Positions 23,682 through 35,713 of a DNA stretch of 64,000 nt are shown here, one piece after another (position 1 is the stretch's first letter; the number at the start of each line of letters is the position of its first letter). Both the position numbers and the translations under genes were made by a program. The notes beneath the pieces are model-generated. The model was not told the DNA's origin. It ran no database searches and saw nothing but the letters and a program-made list of their open reading frames with translations. The DNA is from Musa acuminata AAA Group (taxonomy: Eukaryota > Streptophyta > Magnoliopsida > Zingiberales > Musaceae), in the NCBI RefSeq assembly GCF_036884655.1, contig NC_088331.1:13111001-13175000 (forward strand), given 5' to 3'.

Positions 23682-24755
23682 CTAAAAGAAGAAAAAAAAA
23701 ACGAAATTGAACGGCCAAATTTGAGAAAGAAATGCTGAATCAAAGTATCATAGTCTCGTTTGTACTACATAAGAAGGGACGAGTTGATGCCATAGAACCA
23801 TCGGTCACTGACAACGTTATGATCGACTCATGATCTAATGAAATATCAACTAAATAGTCATCTCTTTGGATCCACGCAAGAAGCTTCATTCACTCGACAC
23901 CTCTCAATTATTATGTTGTTGTTACTATCCATAATTATCGTTCTGTCTTGCACTAACTATAAAGAAAACCTCCTGATTTGAAGGGATTGAACATCTCGAT
24001 GATGTCATGTCATTAGCATCAAAAGTCTCCATCCCTACTTACTCCCTTTCCTAGTAATTTTTTCAATTGCTAAATCGTATGTCGTACATCTGATATCATG
24101 TTTTACTCCTTCCATTCGAACATTACATAATCGCGTACGTTTTTGACTTTCGACTGTCCATGCTGCGCTGACCTTTGGCTCTCTCCACAGACATAATAAT
24201 TTGCCCCAAGAAGCATAGAGATCCACCAGACGCCCTTAGAAACAATTCAGCGTACATTGCCACACTCTTGACTTCGTTCAATGAAACACCTTTGACAAGG
24301 CAAGGTCGAGCATCCCACACAGACATAAACCATTTCCACACCACATAGAAGACTGGGATGGGCCCTTCTGATCCTAGCCGTGTCGAAATGACCACCAAGA
24401 ATCATGGAAAGAGAGCGGAAAGGAAAAACAATGGAAAAAAAAATTTCTTACATCAAAGGCATCCCAAGAAGCACATGGCAAGGCAAAACTACTCTCGTTT
24501 AATGTATACACATTTTGATCAAATACCACAACACAATCCTAAAGCACAAAACCATGGCAGATCATTCTAGGCAGAAAACCTAAATTCTGAAGGTGCATTT
24601 CTACGGGGAAATCAACTACAAACACTAATAAATGTCCGTAGCAACTCTGATGGCATCACATTCTTGCTGCTAACGTGCTTTGATAGTCTGCACTTTTGTG
24701 TATACAGATGCTCGGTTGCTTGTAATCTCCTCATACACAGTACGGCGAGCAAATC
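23682..24755. other. Spacer and 3' untranslated side of CBL1
   Basis: The far part (23682-24400) has short open frames on the minus strand that match no family I know. The part next to the CBL1 stop (about 24490-24755) is probably its 3' UTR. A possible polyadenylation signal, ATTAAA on the minus strand, lies at 24498-24503. No second gene is apparent. Confidence 0.4.
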
Positions 24756-27700
24756 TCAAGTGGCAATATCATCAACTTCAGAATTAAATACAAAACTCGG
24801 AAATGTTGTTGTTATGTCCCTGCATAGTTACCATAAAGACAGGTCATTTGACTTGCATTACTAAGCCACAAACGCAGTTACGAGAGACTAGTGCTTTCAT
24901 GCAAGCTTACAGAATATTGTAAATATTGCTTTACACAATTGGAACCCATAAAAGTACTGGTGTTCATTATTTGCACAGAGAAAATAATTATTTCAAGAAT
25001 AAAGTCCTAACACATCCCCATAATTTTAACATTTACAAGTCTGCATACATGAAAATTTGAAAGCCAAAAATATTTGTTAAGAGGAACAAATATTGGTCAA
25101 GCATATTTCACAATGGCTTTTGTGGATACATATTCTTATGAAGAGTACCAGAATCAGAATGAGGTGTCCCTAGTTCCATTTAATATCATGATCCTCAGTG
25201 ATACTTTTAAGTTTTACTGACCAGATCAAACTAAATCTGTCATGAATAATACTAAATGATGACACTTTGGACAAAATATCTAGAGATAATTTTACGAACC
25301 CATGCAAGCTGTGCTACACTTTGGACTAATACTCCCAGTTGACACAGATGAACCAGTATATGGAAATAAATTAACAAAACCTTAGGTTTAACTACTGGAA
25401 GATGGCAGATAGGTCCCTTTCTGACATTTCTCTATACCAAGGATGTTCTCCCTTGTTCAAAGAGTACAATGCTTTTTAATCTAGTCCTCGGACCTTTTCT
25501 TTTAATCGCACAAATTGTTGCAGATCAAACTTCAAATTATATATAGATGGTATGCTTTATCATTGATTATTCTTGTTGTTGTCTAAAAAAAGTCAAAATC
25601 TTAGGAAAAAATAGTCGGCAGCTGTACAAATGTTTACATTATCCATTCCAAAAGAATTACAGTGCCTTGTAGAGCACTATTTGCACAATGATAAAGATTG
25701 AATAATTATTCACCCAATCTCCAGAAGTAGGTCGAGCATCCAATATTTACCAACCAACATATATCCAATCAGTGAACGTTCCTCTTCTCTCTTATATTTC
25801 TATCTATTCTTTGTATTTTATATGTTGTTTCCCCACAACCTCATTATTTAGTCTAGTGACTTTATTGTCATCACATAACCAATTGCTAGTTCATTTTACA
25901 GAATCTAGCAGCAATTGAGCATTATAATCTACAGGCTTTTTATTCTGTACTATTATGTTTTAGGTTATGGAACAAGAATAGTATTTATTGAGGACATAAT
26001 TAAGATATGAAGCTCTGTGAGGGTTTCAGACTGTTTTTTGTTTTGATGAAAATACACAAATATGTTTTACTTTTGTGATCACAGCACATATTTTCTTTTC
26101 TCTTCTTTTAAAAGAACTATTATGTGGTGACACCAAACATTAAAATCAATATTGTAAAATAAAAAAATGATGATATTTTGTGTTTTTTCAAAAAACGATA
26201 ATAAAAAATAATTCTAGTTAGAAGGAAACTCATTGAGTCATGAGTCCTACATCATCGCCATCAGCAGCCATGTTATGAAGTGACTGTTGAGGGTGGAACA
26301 GCACAACTTGCCTGGTCAATTACTAGCTGATGTGGCAGTTGAACAACCATCCGAAGTGTGGTTTATGACAAAGGGCATGGATATATTTCAGAGAGATTTA
26401 ATCAGTGAACAAGGTTGGGATGCAAGCATTGGCTATCAAAACATAAATTTAAATTTGATTTGGTGGGAAAAAAGATTTGCTTAGGATGCTTATAATGGGC
26501 CAAATAAAATACCAGATGATATGGAAGAAACAAAAAGGATAAACACCAGGATCACTGATTCTAGTAATCATATTAGAGATGGTCCCACATCTCATATCTA
26601 CCATTTAATCTGTGATAATGTAATATGGCTGATAAAGAAGTGATTGGTTCCCCTATGGAGCTATTATTTGTTTCATGTATTCCTGCATTTATTGGTGTAC
26701 AAAATGATCAAAATTCCAATCAATCTAGGACTCCAACCATCCTATGGGCAAAATAAGATTCTGATATGTTTCTATTAAATAAACTTCACATTGATTTCCA
26801 TCTTGTCTGCATATGCTGATATTTACCTCAATAGTTGAGACATTACAGTTTTGCTGTTGTTGCTGCTTCATACATTGATACATCAAATGCTACAGTAATC
26901 AAGCAGCCATCATGGATCATAGTTGAGCACTTATAGCTACAATAGCAGATATTCTACCAGCATATCACATCCCCTCTTTACCCTTTATTTTTCTTTCCTT
27001 TCTTTCCTCTAAATCATTTACCAACTACAATGCTCCACCATCAAAGAGGATGTGTTGTCAACACCTGCTCTTTGCAGCTTAACCTTCTACGACTTATGAG
27101 AATGTGGTCATATTCAAGGATAGTTTTTTCAAACTTGGATCAGTCCATAATCAAGGATAGTTCTTTCAAACTTTGATCAGTCCATTCAAAATAAAAAAAA
27201 CAGCATTTGTCCATAAAATATGGAAAGCTATGTAGTTCCCTATAGACCTTAATAAAGACAAAATGCCCCATTATCATGGAGCAAGCAAAAAATCATAGAA
27301 CAGCCTATGGTATGCAACTTACAAAAATTTTCTGCCTTCTTCACAAAAAATTACCTGAGATATGGAAGGGTCATGATCTTCATCAATGATGGGTTGTGAG
27401 AGACAAAATTCTCCCATTCTATTTTATCTATTTTTCCATCCTGATTAGCATCAGCTTCTTGAAATGTCTGTTAAAAATAATGTAAGAAGCACAGCAATTG
27501 AACTGGACTATATGTAGTTCCATGATCAGAAATTGTGAACCTTATCCAGGATTATCTCCAGAGTCTCATCCGCCAATCTCATTTCTGATTCAGACAGCAG
27601 TGCAATCAGCATTTGCTTGACCTGTGAAACCAAAAATTAAGTTGCAAGGACCATCTTATGTCAATATCATAAACTGAACTAACAAATCTTAAGTAAAAGA

Positions 27701-30700
27701 GATTAATTCATGCTCAATCAATTTCAACAAAAAAATACAGGTAAAGAAGGTTAGGTGCTACTTCAGCTCCAACATTTATTTAATATATATTCAGTCAATA
27801 GATCTAGTTGTAAAACAAAATTGTTGGTCAACAGTAATTGTTTTTATTATCAAACATCACCTATGTTTTATATGGAGAAAAAAAAAAATTCAACAAAATA
27901 ATACTGCAAAGAACTTCTTTCCTTAAACCAACCATTGGGATACTAAGGACAAAAGACTTCGGGAGAAGCCTTATTCCTGCCAATAATTCAAACATTTATT
28001 TTTCCCTAGAGAAAATAGCATAGATTCTCCTAGATAAAATCAATTTCTCTTTCATATTCACCGATAACCAGTTCCAATTATCTCATTCTTTTAAATTAAC
28101 ACCTTATGTTCACAATTACACTAAACATACTGAATTCAAGCTAACTTTTGTTAATTGGTCCCCTTTTTCCCATCCAACTATTTGCTCATATAAAAACTGA
28201 AATGAATTTTCTTCTACATTTTGTTGATCAATACGAGAACATGTTACTACCATATTATGAATGTTACCCTGCATGCCTGAGCCACAGGACATTGTATCAA
28301 TTAATCAAATGAATGGCTTTAATTAAAGATGTATGTTCCTCCAAGAAAGAAAAATTTTTGTGCTGTGTAAGTGGAAAAATATTACTTGTCCAAAAGGTAA
28401 AAAGTGGGCTTTCAATCCTCCTGTAGCCTATTATTGTATTGGAGATGTATTCACAAGGCAAAATCTAATAAACAATTTCTCATTAATACAGGCCAACTAG
28501 AATATTAACCATTCATAAGATGTCAAGGTACCTCTTTCCTTTCAATGAAGCCCGTGCCATCCAGATCATAAAGTTTGAAGGAAACTGTGGAATCACATAA
28601 AGATTTATAAAAATGGGTCCACCACGAAGTCAAATCAGCTAAAATACAATAAAAAACTTACAATCTACTTTGTCTTCATGAGGAGCATTTGGGTGAAAAA
28701 CATTGAGAGATCGAACAAAATCCCCAAAATCAATCACTCCCTTTTGTTTAACATCAAATAGATCAAATAACTGCATTTTTAAGTAGTAAAATCAGCTATT
28801 GACACAACAGTATCTCAGAGCATACAGAGCAGCTATTAACACTAAACAGTATCTAGCCAAATTTGACCATCTGATTACACTAATTAGCAAACTGAAACTA
28901 TGAAAGTAATGGATATAGACTCCTTACCAAATACAATACTAAGACATCTTCAACATAGTGCATCAGATAAATGTTAATAGTTCAAGTAGGAAAAACCCCT
29001 CAGCCGATGAAGCATGAATATTGTTCTATCAGGTACAAATTCCATTGTCATACAAGGTCAAGAGACAGTATCACCTACAAAACTTGCTTAAAATACTCTT
29101 TCTTTATAGTCGTCATTTAAGTAAATGTAAGAATTATGGTGACGTCCAGGGTTGCTACTTTGCAACCTGAGAGATCAGGTTCGAGTCTTGGAAACAACCT
29201 CTCTATATTTAGAGTAAGGCTAGGCATATATTGATCCTCCCAGACTTGCATTGAAGGGAGCCTCGTGCATTGGATACATTTAAAAAAAATGAAATGGAGC
29301 TAGCAGCTGGCAGTACAACCTTAGTTTTCTCATCATCCATTAGGATTCTTGTTCAGCACATCTTCTAGTGCAGTCTAATTATCTCATGCCTTTGATCTAA
29401 TGAAAAACTATATCTACAAACTCATTCGTATGGTTCCACACAATCAGGGTTTGTGAGAATTAACTGGTTGGGCCAGCCTTGGGGGAAGAAGAATTGTTAT
29501 TAAAATTAACAATGGATCATATATAAAAAGGCTTCTTTTGAAAATCTTCATCGTATGTTTTATATATTTCAATAGAAAAATTAGACTAGTTTAAATTCCT
29601 AGTTAGATTAAGAGATATGGGCACTACTAGCCCCATATATACACAAGATTGTCAGCCTTTAAATCATCTTCCCTTCTGTGCAGCAAAATATTTAGTTTTG
29701 TTAATTGGTCTTCTAGTTCTTAAGCTTGGGAGGTTTCTTCTCCAAACTGAATAAAAAGAAGCACATGTTAGAGGTGACATTAACAAAGTCATTCATTTTT
29801 AGGTTTACTTCTTACAAATTTAGAAAACTGATAAGACTACAGCGTTGCGTAAGATATAAAAAATCAGAAATAATAGTTAAGATATGAAAACAAGTCCAAA
29901 ATCACAATATTGAGCTCCCAAATTGATTAACACAACCTCAGTTGATAATCAGAAAAATGTTATATTAATTAGTCCAGCAACTACCAAGCAAGATGCAAAC
30001 TCAAGCTATTCTACAGATACTTATGACTGCTATTTGCAGAAGTAAACAGGGATACAAACAAGAAGCTCTTGTTGATATAGTACCCGATTTGCAAAGAGAT
30101 TGTCCCTTTTTCTGCTCTTAAATAATGCAAGCTGAAATTCTTCCTGCAGAGAGTAGATAATATGAAAATTAAATCATTAAGTACAACTTGGTGTCTTTAA
30201 TTCTTTTAAAGAAGTGCACCAAATCTACAGGAGTAATCAGTATACACTAATCACCTGATGAGAACTATTTGTACTAACTAATCAGGTTCTCATATGCATT
30301 CTAAAGTAAAATTGGGACAAAGCATCAAGTTATACAAGCATTAACCAAACACCAATGCAGATTTGTATTATTAATGGTAGGTCTTGTTACTAAGAAGCAC
30401 AGACATGCGTTTTTTGTGGACATGTCCGTGTCCATGTCCATGTCAGACAAACGGACACACGTTGAGCATTCACATGGGGATTTCCATTCGTGTGTGGCGT
30501 TGCACTCGTGTGGCTCTCATGTGAGGGGTATATGCTTCGCAAGAAAAGAAATTTAGAGATGGTCACAAGGAAACATATATCAATTATATTTGCAGATTGT
30601 TAAATATTATTTGATATACTCAACTTTTATTTTGGGTTCTTAAATTTAGATGATTTTAATTATTTTAACCTATATGATGATATTTATTTGTTCATATTGC

Positions 30701-33097
30701 TGAGTTTATAAAATTTAAATATAAATATTATAAAACTCTTGTTAATCAAATATTATATTATATACATATATATATATATATTAAAAAATACACATGTCCT
30801 TGCCGTATCCGTGTCCTAATTTTTTAAAAATGGCATGTCACAGTGTCCGTGTTTCTTAGGTTAATAAAGACTAAGTCAGCAATTAAGAAGCCCAACAAAG
30901 TTGGGTAGACTGACAACCAACCAAGCATAGACCAATGTATTTCGTCTTTATCACAAGTTTATCAAGATGAAATTAGCTAGTTGTAATTTTTTTGAAGAAT
31001 AGGTGGTTTAAGTATCCTTTCTCAGAGTTTCATTCTTGAATTGCATGTTGTGCAGATAATGGAAGGTTTTTTTTATTTGAGCAAAAGATAATGACAATTT
31101 TCTTGAATACTTCCTGACTTGTATCAGAGAATCAAGCAATAAGCCCAAACTAAAGATGAGTGATAAGAATTTATTGGAAGTTACAATCAGTAACTAGGTT
31201 AAAAGGTAGTAATTATATCTTGAGTGACATGTGATCTCATTATAAATCATCAGCTACCTTTTTAAAACCAAAGCATCTTGCTGTGAACAATCGTCATTAT
31301 GCAAAGCGAGAATTTTATTGGTTTAACTAGTATAGCATCAAAGACATCCAACTTCATTTCATTTAACCCAAAAATTTTGCTTAAGGCCATCTATCTTTTT
31401 GCAAGATATCCTGAAAGGGACTCTTGCCGAAACCTAGTATCATAGTTCCATTAATAACTAGTTTAAATCTATATAAAAGTATTCATTCAATCATTTATCA
31501 GAGAAATATGGAAAAGGAAAATTTTAAGCTAGCCAATCACTATGCAAGGGAAAGCAACATCGTTGCAAGAAAATCAGTTTCTTCACATTGATGCTTCTGT
31601 CACTGACATGTCAGAAAGTAAAAAAGTTGCTTAAACAAGAGATATTAATAAACTTTCACCAGAACAAAAGAAAGCGGGAGTTAATAGCAGCCTGTGCTTT
31701 ACCTTGTTGATCAATCCATCATCGATTACAGAACCACTAATGCTCTTGAACAGTTCAAAAAGTGCCTCAACTTCACTGACAGTAACTGTCAAGATAAACA
31801 ACAGAAAATATTTATCAAGAAGTGAACAAAATAACTGAATTGAACCTTGCATTTCTTTTTTGTTTTTTATTCTAACTTCAAACAAGTGAAAAACCTGATA
31901 ATGAAATATGAAGACATAAAAAATAACAGTTACACTAGGAATAGATAAATAGATCTCCGAGGCTTTCACTTGATTTAGAGTTAGATGCATCAAAAAATTT
32001 ATTCTCTCCTCATCTTGCACAAAGCAACGCTTTCAAAAGATGCCACGTTGACATAATCAAGCTTCATGATGCAATAAACAAGCCAGATAATGGTGAAGAT
32101 TGATGGAGATAGAAGACCATGGTAGGAAGACAGGTTTTAGAGGCTGGAAAAGACACTCAAAACAGAGAAAAAAGTAACTAAAGCCTCATAGCCTCAAAGA
32201 AAACTAATGTCTTTGTTGCTCAAGTGATGAGCATAACCTACTACCAAACTCAAACATGATCCCTATTTAAAGACACAATCAAACTTTCTAGAGAAAAAAA
32301 TACAACTAACTTTATCTCATTTCCCAAATTACTTATTTGTTTAACATGTATCTTGAAGATATTTGACTTTTTTTTCATTCTTCTACTGTCTTTCTTGAAC
32401 CAACATGTCCAGAATGAAATAGTCAATTGGCACTTTAGCACAGTAACCTTACCAGTTCCAACACTAAGAGAACTCCTGAGATTTACATATAAAAATATTC
32501 AGACCTAATTCAATACCTAATTTGACTTAAATTCAAATTAACATAAATAAATAAATAAAACTGAAACTGATTACATCTTAAGTTTAGACCAAAAATCAAA
32601 TCAAACTGGAATCAGGCCATAATTTAACTACCTTTTTACAAAAGATGGGTGTACCTCCTCATTTTAATCAGAATTTTCCTTGAGGAAAATGCCAATCTCC
32701 ATCCTATGTGCGGGGCTAGAAAAACCATGTCAAAACAACGAGTTTAACACTACAATATCATACCCTTAATCAACCTTAGGTCTGTAAATCTCAAAAGATC
32801 AATCATTTTTCGATGCTAATTTGTATGAAGCATGTCTCCGGAAAAAATTCAGATTTAGAGCAAACAGAAGATGGCCTGTTATATAACAGCTAGGTGTCCA
32901 CTTCAATATCTAAAAACATGATTCAATTTGAAAGAAAAGGATAAAATATCAGTTCCAAAGGCTAAAGCATGGATAAGCAATTTGAAATTGGATTCGTACA
33001 ACCAATATTTTGACTTACAGGCCGTCTGAGAAGCAAGAAGCACGGGGTCCTCATATCCTGGGTATTGCTTTCTGCGTTTCGATTGAAAACAGCCCAT
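24756..33097 (-). CDS. CBL1: Calcineurin B-like calcium sensor, CBL1/CBL9 type, 8 coding exons
   Basis: Exons (minus strand): 33097-33019, 31785-31703, 30143-30084, 28770-28662, 28584-28532, 27621-27541, 27467-27355, 24819-24756. All introns are GT-AG, the frame is continuous, and the product is 213 residues, the length of Arabidopsis CBL1. The start MGCFQSK gives Gly2 for myristoylation and Cys3 for S-acylation, which place CBL1-type proteins at the plasma membrane. EF-hand 1 is the divergent CBL form (around 41-54). EF2 loop is 80-91 ([12 protein letters not shown]), EF3 117-128 ([12 protein letters not shown]), EF4 161-172 ([12 protein letters not shown]). The C-terminal FPSF motif at 199-202 holds the serine that CIPK kinases phosphorylate in this family. 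It should bind calcium and activate CIPKs in ion-transport and stress signalling. Introns 1, 2, 3 and 7 exceed 1.2 kb. CBL9 orthology cannot be excluded without a tree. Confidence 0.95.
29138..29290 (+). mobile_element. Au-like SINE in CBL1 intron 3, antisense to the gene
   Basis: A pol III B box, GGTTCGAGTC, lies at 29178-29187 after TTGCAACCTGAGAGATCA. It is followed by GGAAACAACCTCT, GGGTAAGGCT-like AGAGTAAGGCTAGG, and the 3' end GGGAGCCTCGTGCATTGG, then an A-rich tail. These are the landmarks of the plant Au SINE family. It lies between exons 3 and 4, away from the splice sites. Confidence 0.75.
30389..30860. mobile_element. Short inverted-repeat transposon-like element in CBL1 intron 2
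   Basis: The left end CTAAGAAGCACAGACA is mirrored at the right end (TGTCCGTGTTTCTTAG), about 470 bp apart. Inside the ends are TGTCCGTGTCCATG-type repeats. The outer GTTA on both sides is a possible short target duplication. No coding capacity is seen. It could be a MITE of a DNA transposon family that I cannot name. Confidence 0.5.
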
Positions 33098-33830
33098 CTG
33101 TTGCAGCTACCTAGCGAACTACGCCTTAGTCACAACTCACAACCATCTCCATTTTCCCAGCAATTCTACAAGCCAAGAAATAACCATTCACTAACCCTAC
33201 AAGAAGGGAACTTTAATTCTAAATAATCTAGAGCCTAAGAGGCTAAACAAAAACGTAAACACAAGAAAACAGAACACTTGACAAAATCAATCTTGATATC
33301 TGGAGGACAATTGCAAGTTTATGTTCACGACTGGAATATCAAGTCAACAAGTCCAGTAAAAAACAAATAATTTATAAAAAAGCAAAGAGTGCGCAAACCA
33401 CCTGTCTCCATTCACGTAGTGCGGAAGGCAAACAAAAGCCCCAATCGCAAGCGCAGAAACGAATTCAAGAAAACCAATCACCAGGCGACGAATCTATAAA
33501 AGAAATTATTTCTCGAAATCCAAATCTTGACCGAGAAATCCTCGGGCAGTGGAAAAGGAAATCACACCCTACGGACACGTACACCAATCGGGTTACACGC
33601 ATCAAATTAGAAGAGGGAAAGAAGACTAATTGAACGCCTGATCAGGCCGTAATTGTGCAAAATGCAGAGATCGATACCAACTCGACGGAATTCCAGCAGG
33701 AACAGGGTTGAGTAGACGGAGGAGCAAAAAAAAAAAACAAAAAAGGACAGAGAGATAGCAAGAGAAAGAGATCGACGCGGTGGGGGCGCGACGCGCGGAT
33801 CGGGCGGCCGTTGTTCCTCCACTTTTATCC
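33098..33830 (-). promoter_or_regulatory. Probable 5' UTR and core promoter side of CBL1
   Basis: Just before the ATG the minus strand reads CTGCAACAG, a possible intron acceptor, so the leader may be split. Around 33720-33770 the minus strand is pyrimidine-rich (CTCTTGCTATCTCTCTG), as plant transcription start regions often are. Transcription probably starts within or near this stretch; the exact site cannot be set from sequence. Confidence 0.45.
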
Positions 33831-34689
33831 GCTACACTGTTTCCTTTCTTTTCGTGATTTCCTTTTGGAGGGCGGCCGAGGGGAGGGCGGCGATGAGGGT
33901 GGTTGGCGGAATCGAGGGTGGGCAACCCAGGTGGGAGGGCGGAGGCACTGTCGGCGGCCTAAATTAAAGATTGGGCCAACCATGGTCGGCAGCCACGTGG
34001 TGGTTCCTGTCCAGAACCAGAGGTGTTGCCAACTCGGAAGGCCTCGTTGGCTTTTGCCTGGCTCAGCTGTTTCATCAGGAACACGGACTTGTCGCTGTTC
34101 CCCATCGCGCTGAGACACGTATCTCCAATTTTACCTATCTATCCTTCTTTATATTTACGTATTTACCCTTATATATGCTAAATATTATATATTCTTAAAT
34201 ATTTTTGTCAATGTTACTAGGGTATATTCTAGGAAAAAGTTATTAGCTTTAATTTGTTTCACATAGCTTTTTTTTTTTTTTTTAATAACTATTTAACCCC
34301 TATCACTCATTATCCTTTGCCCTTATTATGCATTCATTGTTTTTGCAATTCCGCCCATAAGTCATTGTTGTGGTTAATCATAACCATTACATTCATGATC
34401 ATCAACAAGAGAGGAGGATGAGAAGTCTAGAGAGGGAGGAGGCGGCAATAAGTTTAATAAGGAGGGAGAAGATTGATAGGGTTCATGAAAGCGATCATGA
34501 TCCCTACATCCTCTTACCTCACACGATGGTTGACGAGTGAAGCAACTAGATGCAAGCGGAGGCTCGATTAGAGTTGGGGCTACATGCAGGGATTTTTCAA
34601 TATTATGATGGTAAGATGGTCTTTTCATATAGTTAGTGGTGCTTTATGGAAAAAACTTAAAATTAAAATTTTTTTGAGAATTCACCATG
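33831..34689. other. GC-rich then AT-rich region upstream of CBL1
   Basis: 33770-34110 is GC-rich with many CpGs, fitting a gene-start island. Open frames on both strands here follow the composition and have no recognisable domain. A T-run lies at about 34267-34284. 34370-34620 has a GA-rich segment (GAGAGGAGGATGAGAAG) without a clear role. Confidence 0.4.
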
Positions 34690-34693
34690 TTAC

Positions 34694-34792
34694 TATATAC
34701 ATATGTATATGTATACATATATGTATACATATATATATATATATAAATATATGTATATGTATATGTATATATATATGTATATATATATATAC
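34694..34792. repeat. TA/TATG-type microsatellite
   Basis: About 100 bases of alternating TA with interspersed CATA and GTATA units. Expected to be length-variable. Confidence 0.9.
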
Positions 34793-35207
34793 CCTTAGTA
34801 TTGATCATTTTCTACTGATTTAATTTTTTGGATTGAAACGATTTCCAATTTAATATATATTATTATTGATGAGTTGAACTCAAAACTAATTTGATTAAAA
34901 ATCTAAATTATGTATAAAAATCAGACAATCATGCCTCATCTACTTATCAAAATTTCTAGATATAGTAATATTGATAAAAAAATTTAAGAATATATAAAAC
35001 TTTCAAGGTGAAAAAGGCCAACGTAGAGAGGTTCTTCCCACTTAAAGAATTAAGATATGATTAGAACAGATTGAGATTCCCTGGTGATAACAAGACGATA
35101 AACCAAACTAACGCATTAAATAATAAAAAAGAAGAATAATGCTCTTATTTACACGCACCCTTCTCCTTTTTCTTCTTTTGACTTCCTTCAAAACCTGACA
35201 TCTGTTG

Positions 35208-35713
35208 CTACTCTAAGACGCATGAGGAGGTAAAAGAATGATTTCCTTGGACATGGTAGGCGTGATGGCCACCATCACAAGATCTCATCCTTCCCTTTTG
35301 TTCCCTAATGAGAATCCTATGTCCAGGTGTTGGCATTTTGATTTCACTAGAAAGCATGGAAGCTGTCCAGTTTCCATCTGTCTTTTCAGAAACGCATACG
35401 GGACAACCTGCAATGCTCTCTCTTGCAGACCGGAGAGAGCATGTGAACTTGCTTCCATTCATGTCGATGGCAAACGCTTCTCTCGTGCGGAAACTCACCT
35501 GCTTATTCTCAAACAGGACGACCTCTACAGAACAGGAGTGTGTTGCTGGTAGTTCAGAGGTGAGTAGATTGCAGTTGTCTGAAATCTTGAAATGCGAGCA
35601 GCTTTGAATGGTATTATTTGGCCTTTTAAGTCTGATGGTTGACCGCCCTTCGTCCTCAGGAAGAGGTTAAGATTCAGTGATCGTGGAGTTGGTTTCCAAG
35701 TCCAGTAGTTCAC
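35208..35713 (-). pseudogene. Unidentified coding-like remnant
   Basis: Two overlapping minus-strand frames have protein-like composition in an otherwise AT-rich spacer. One is 35713-35525. The other is open well upstream of its first Met at 35498 and ends at 35208, with segments such as SFRTREAFAIDMNGSKFTC and EIKMPTPGHRILIREQKGR. A good donor-like CAG/GTGAGT occurs on this strand at about 35495-35502. I do not recognise the family. It could be an exon of an unrecognised gene, a gene fragment carried by a transposon, or chance. Confidence 0.3.

Noticed and set aside
26287..26484. 65-residue frame in CBL1 intron 7
   Set aside because: It lies between exons 7 and 8 on the opposite strand, has no recognisable motif, and is not supported by flanking signals.
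33607..34118. Several 70-100 residue frames in the GC-rich region upstream of CBL1
   Set aside because: Overlapping frames on both strands in a CpG-rich leader region; they look like by-products of composition.
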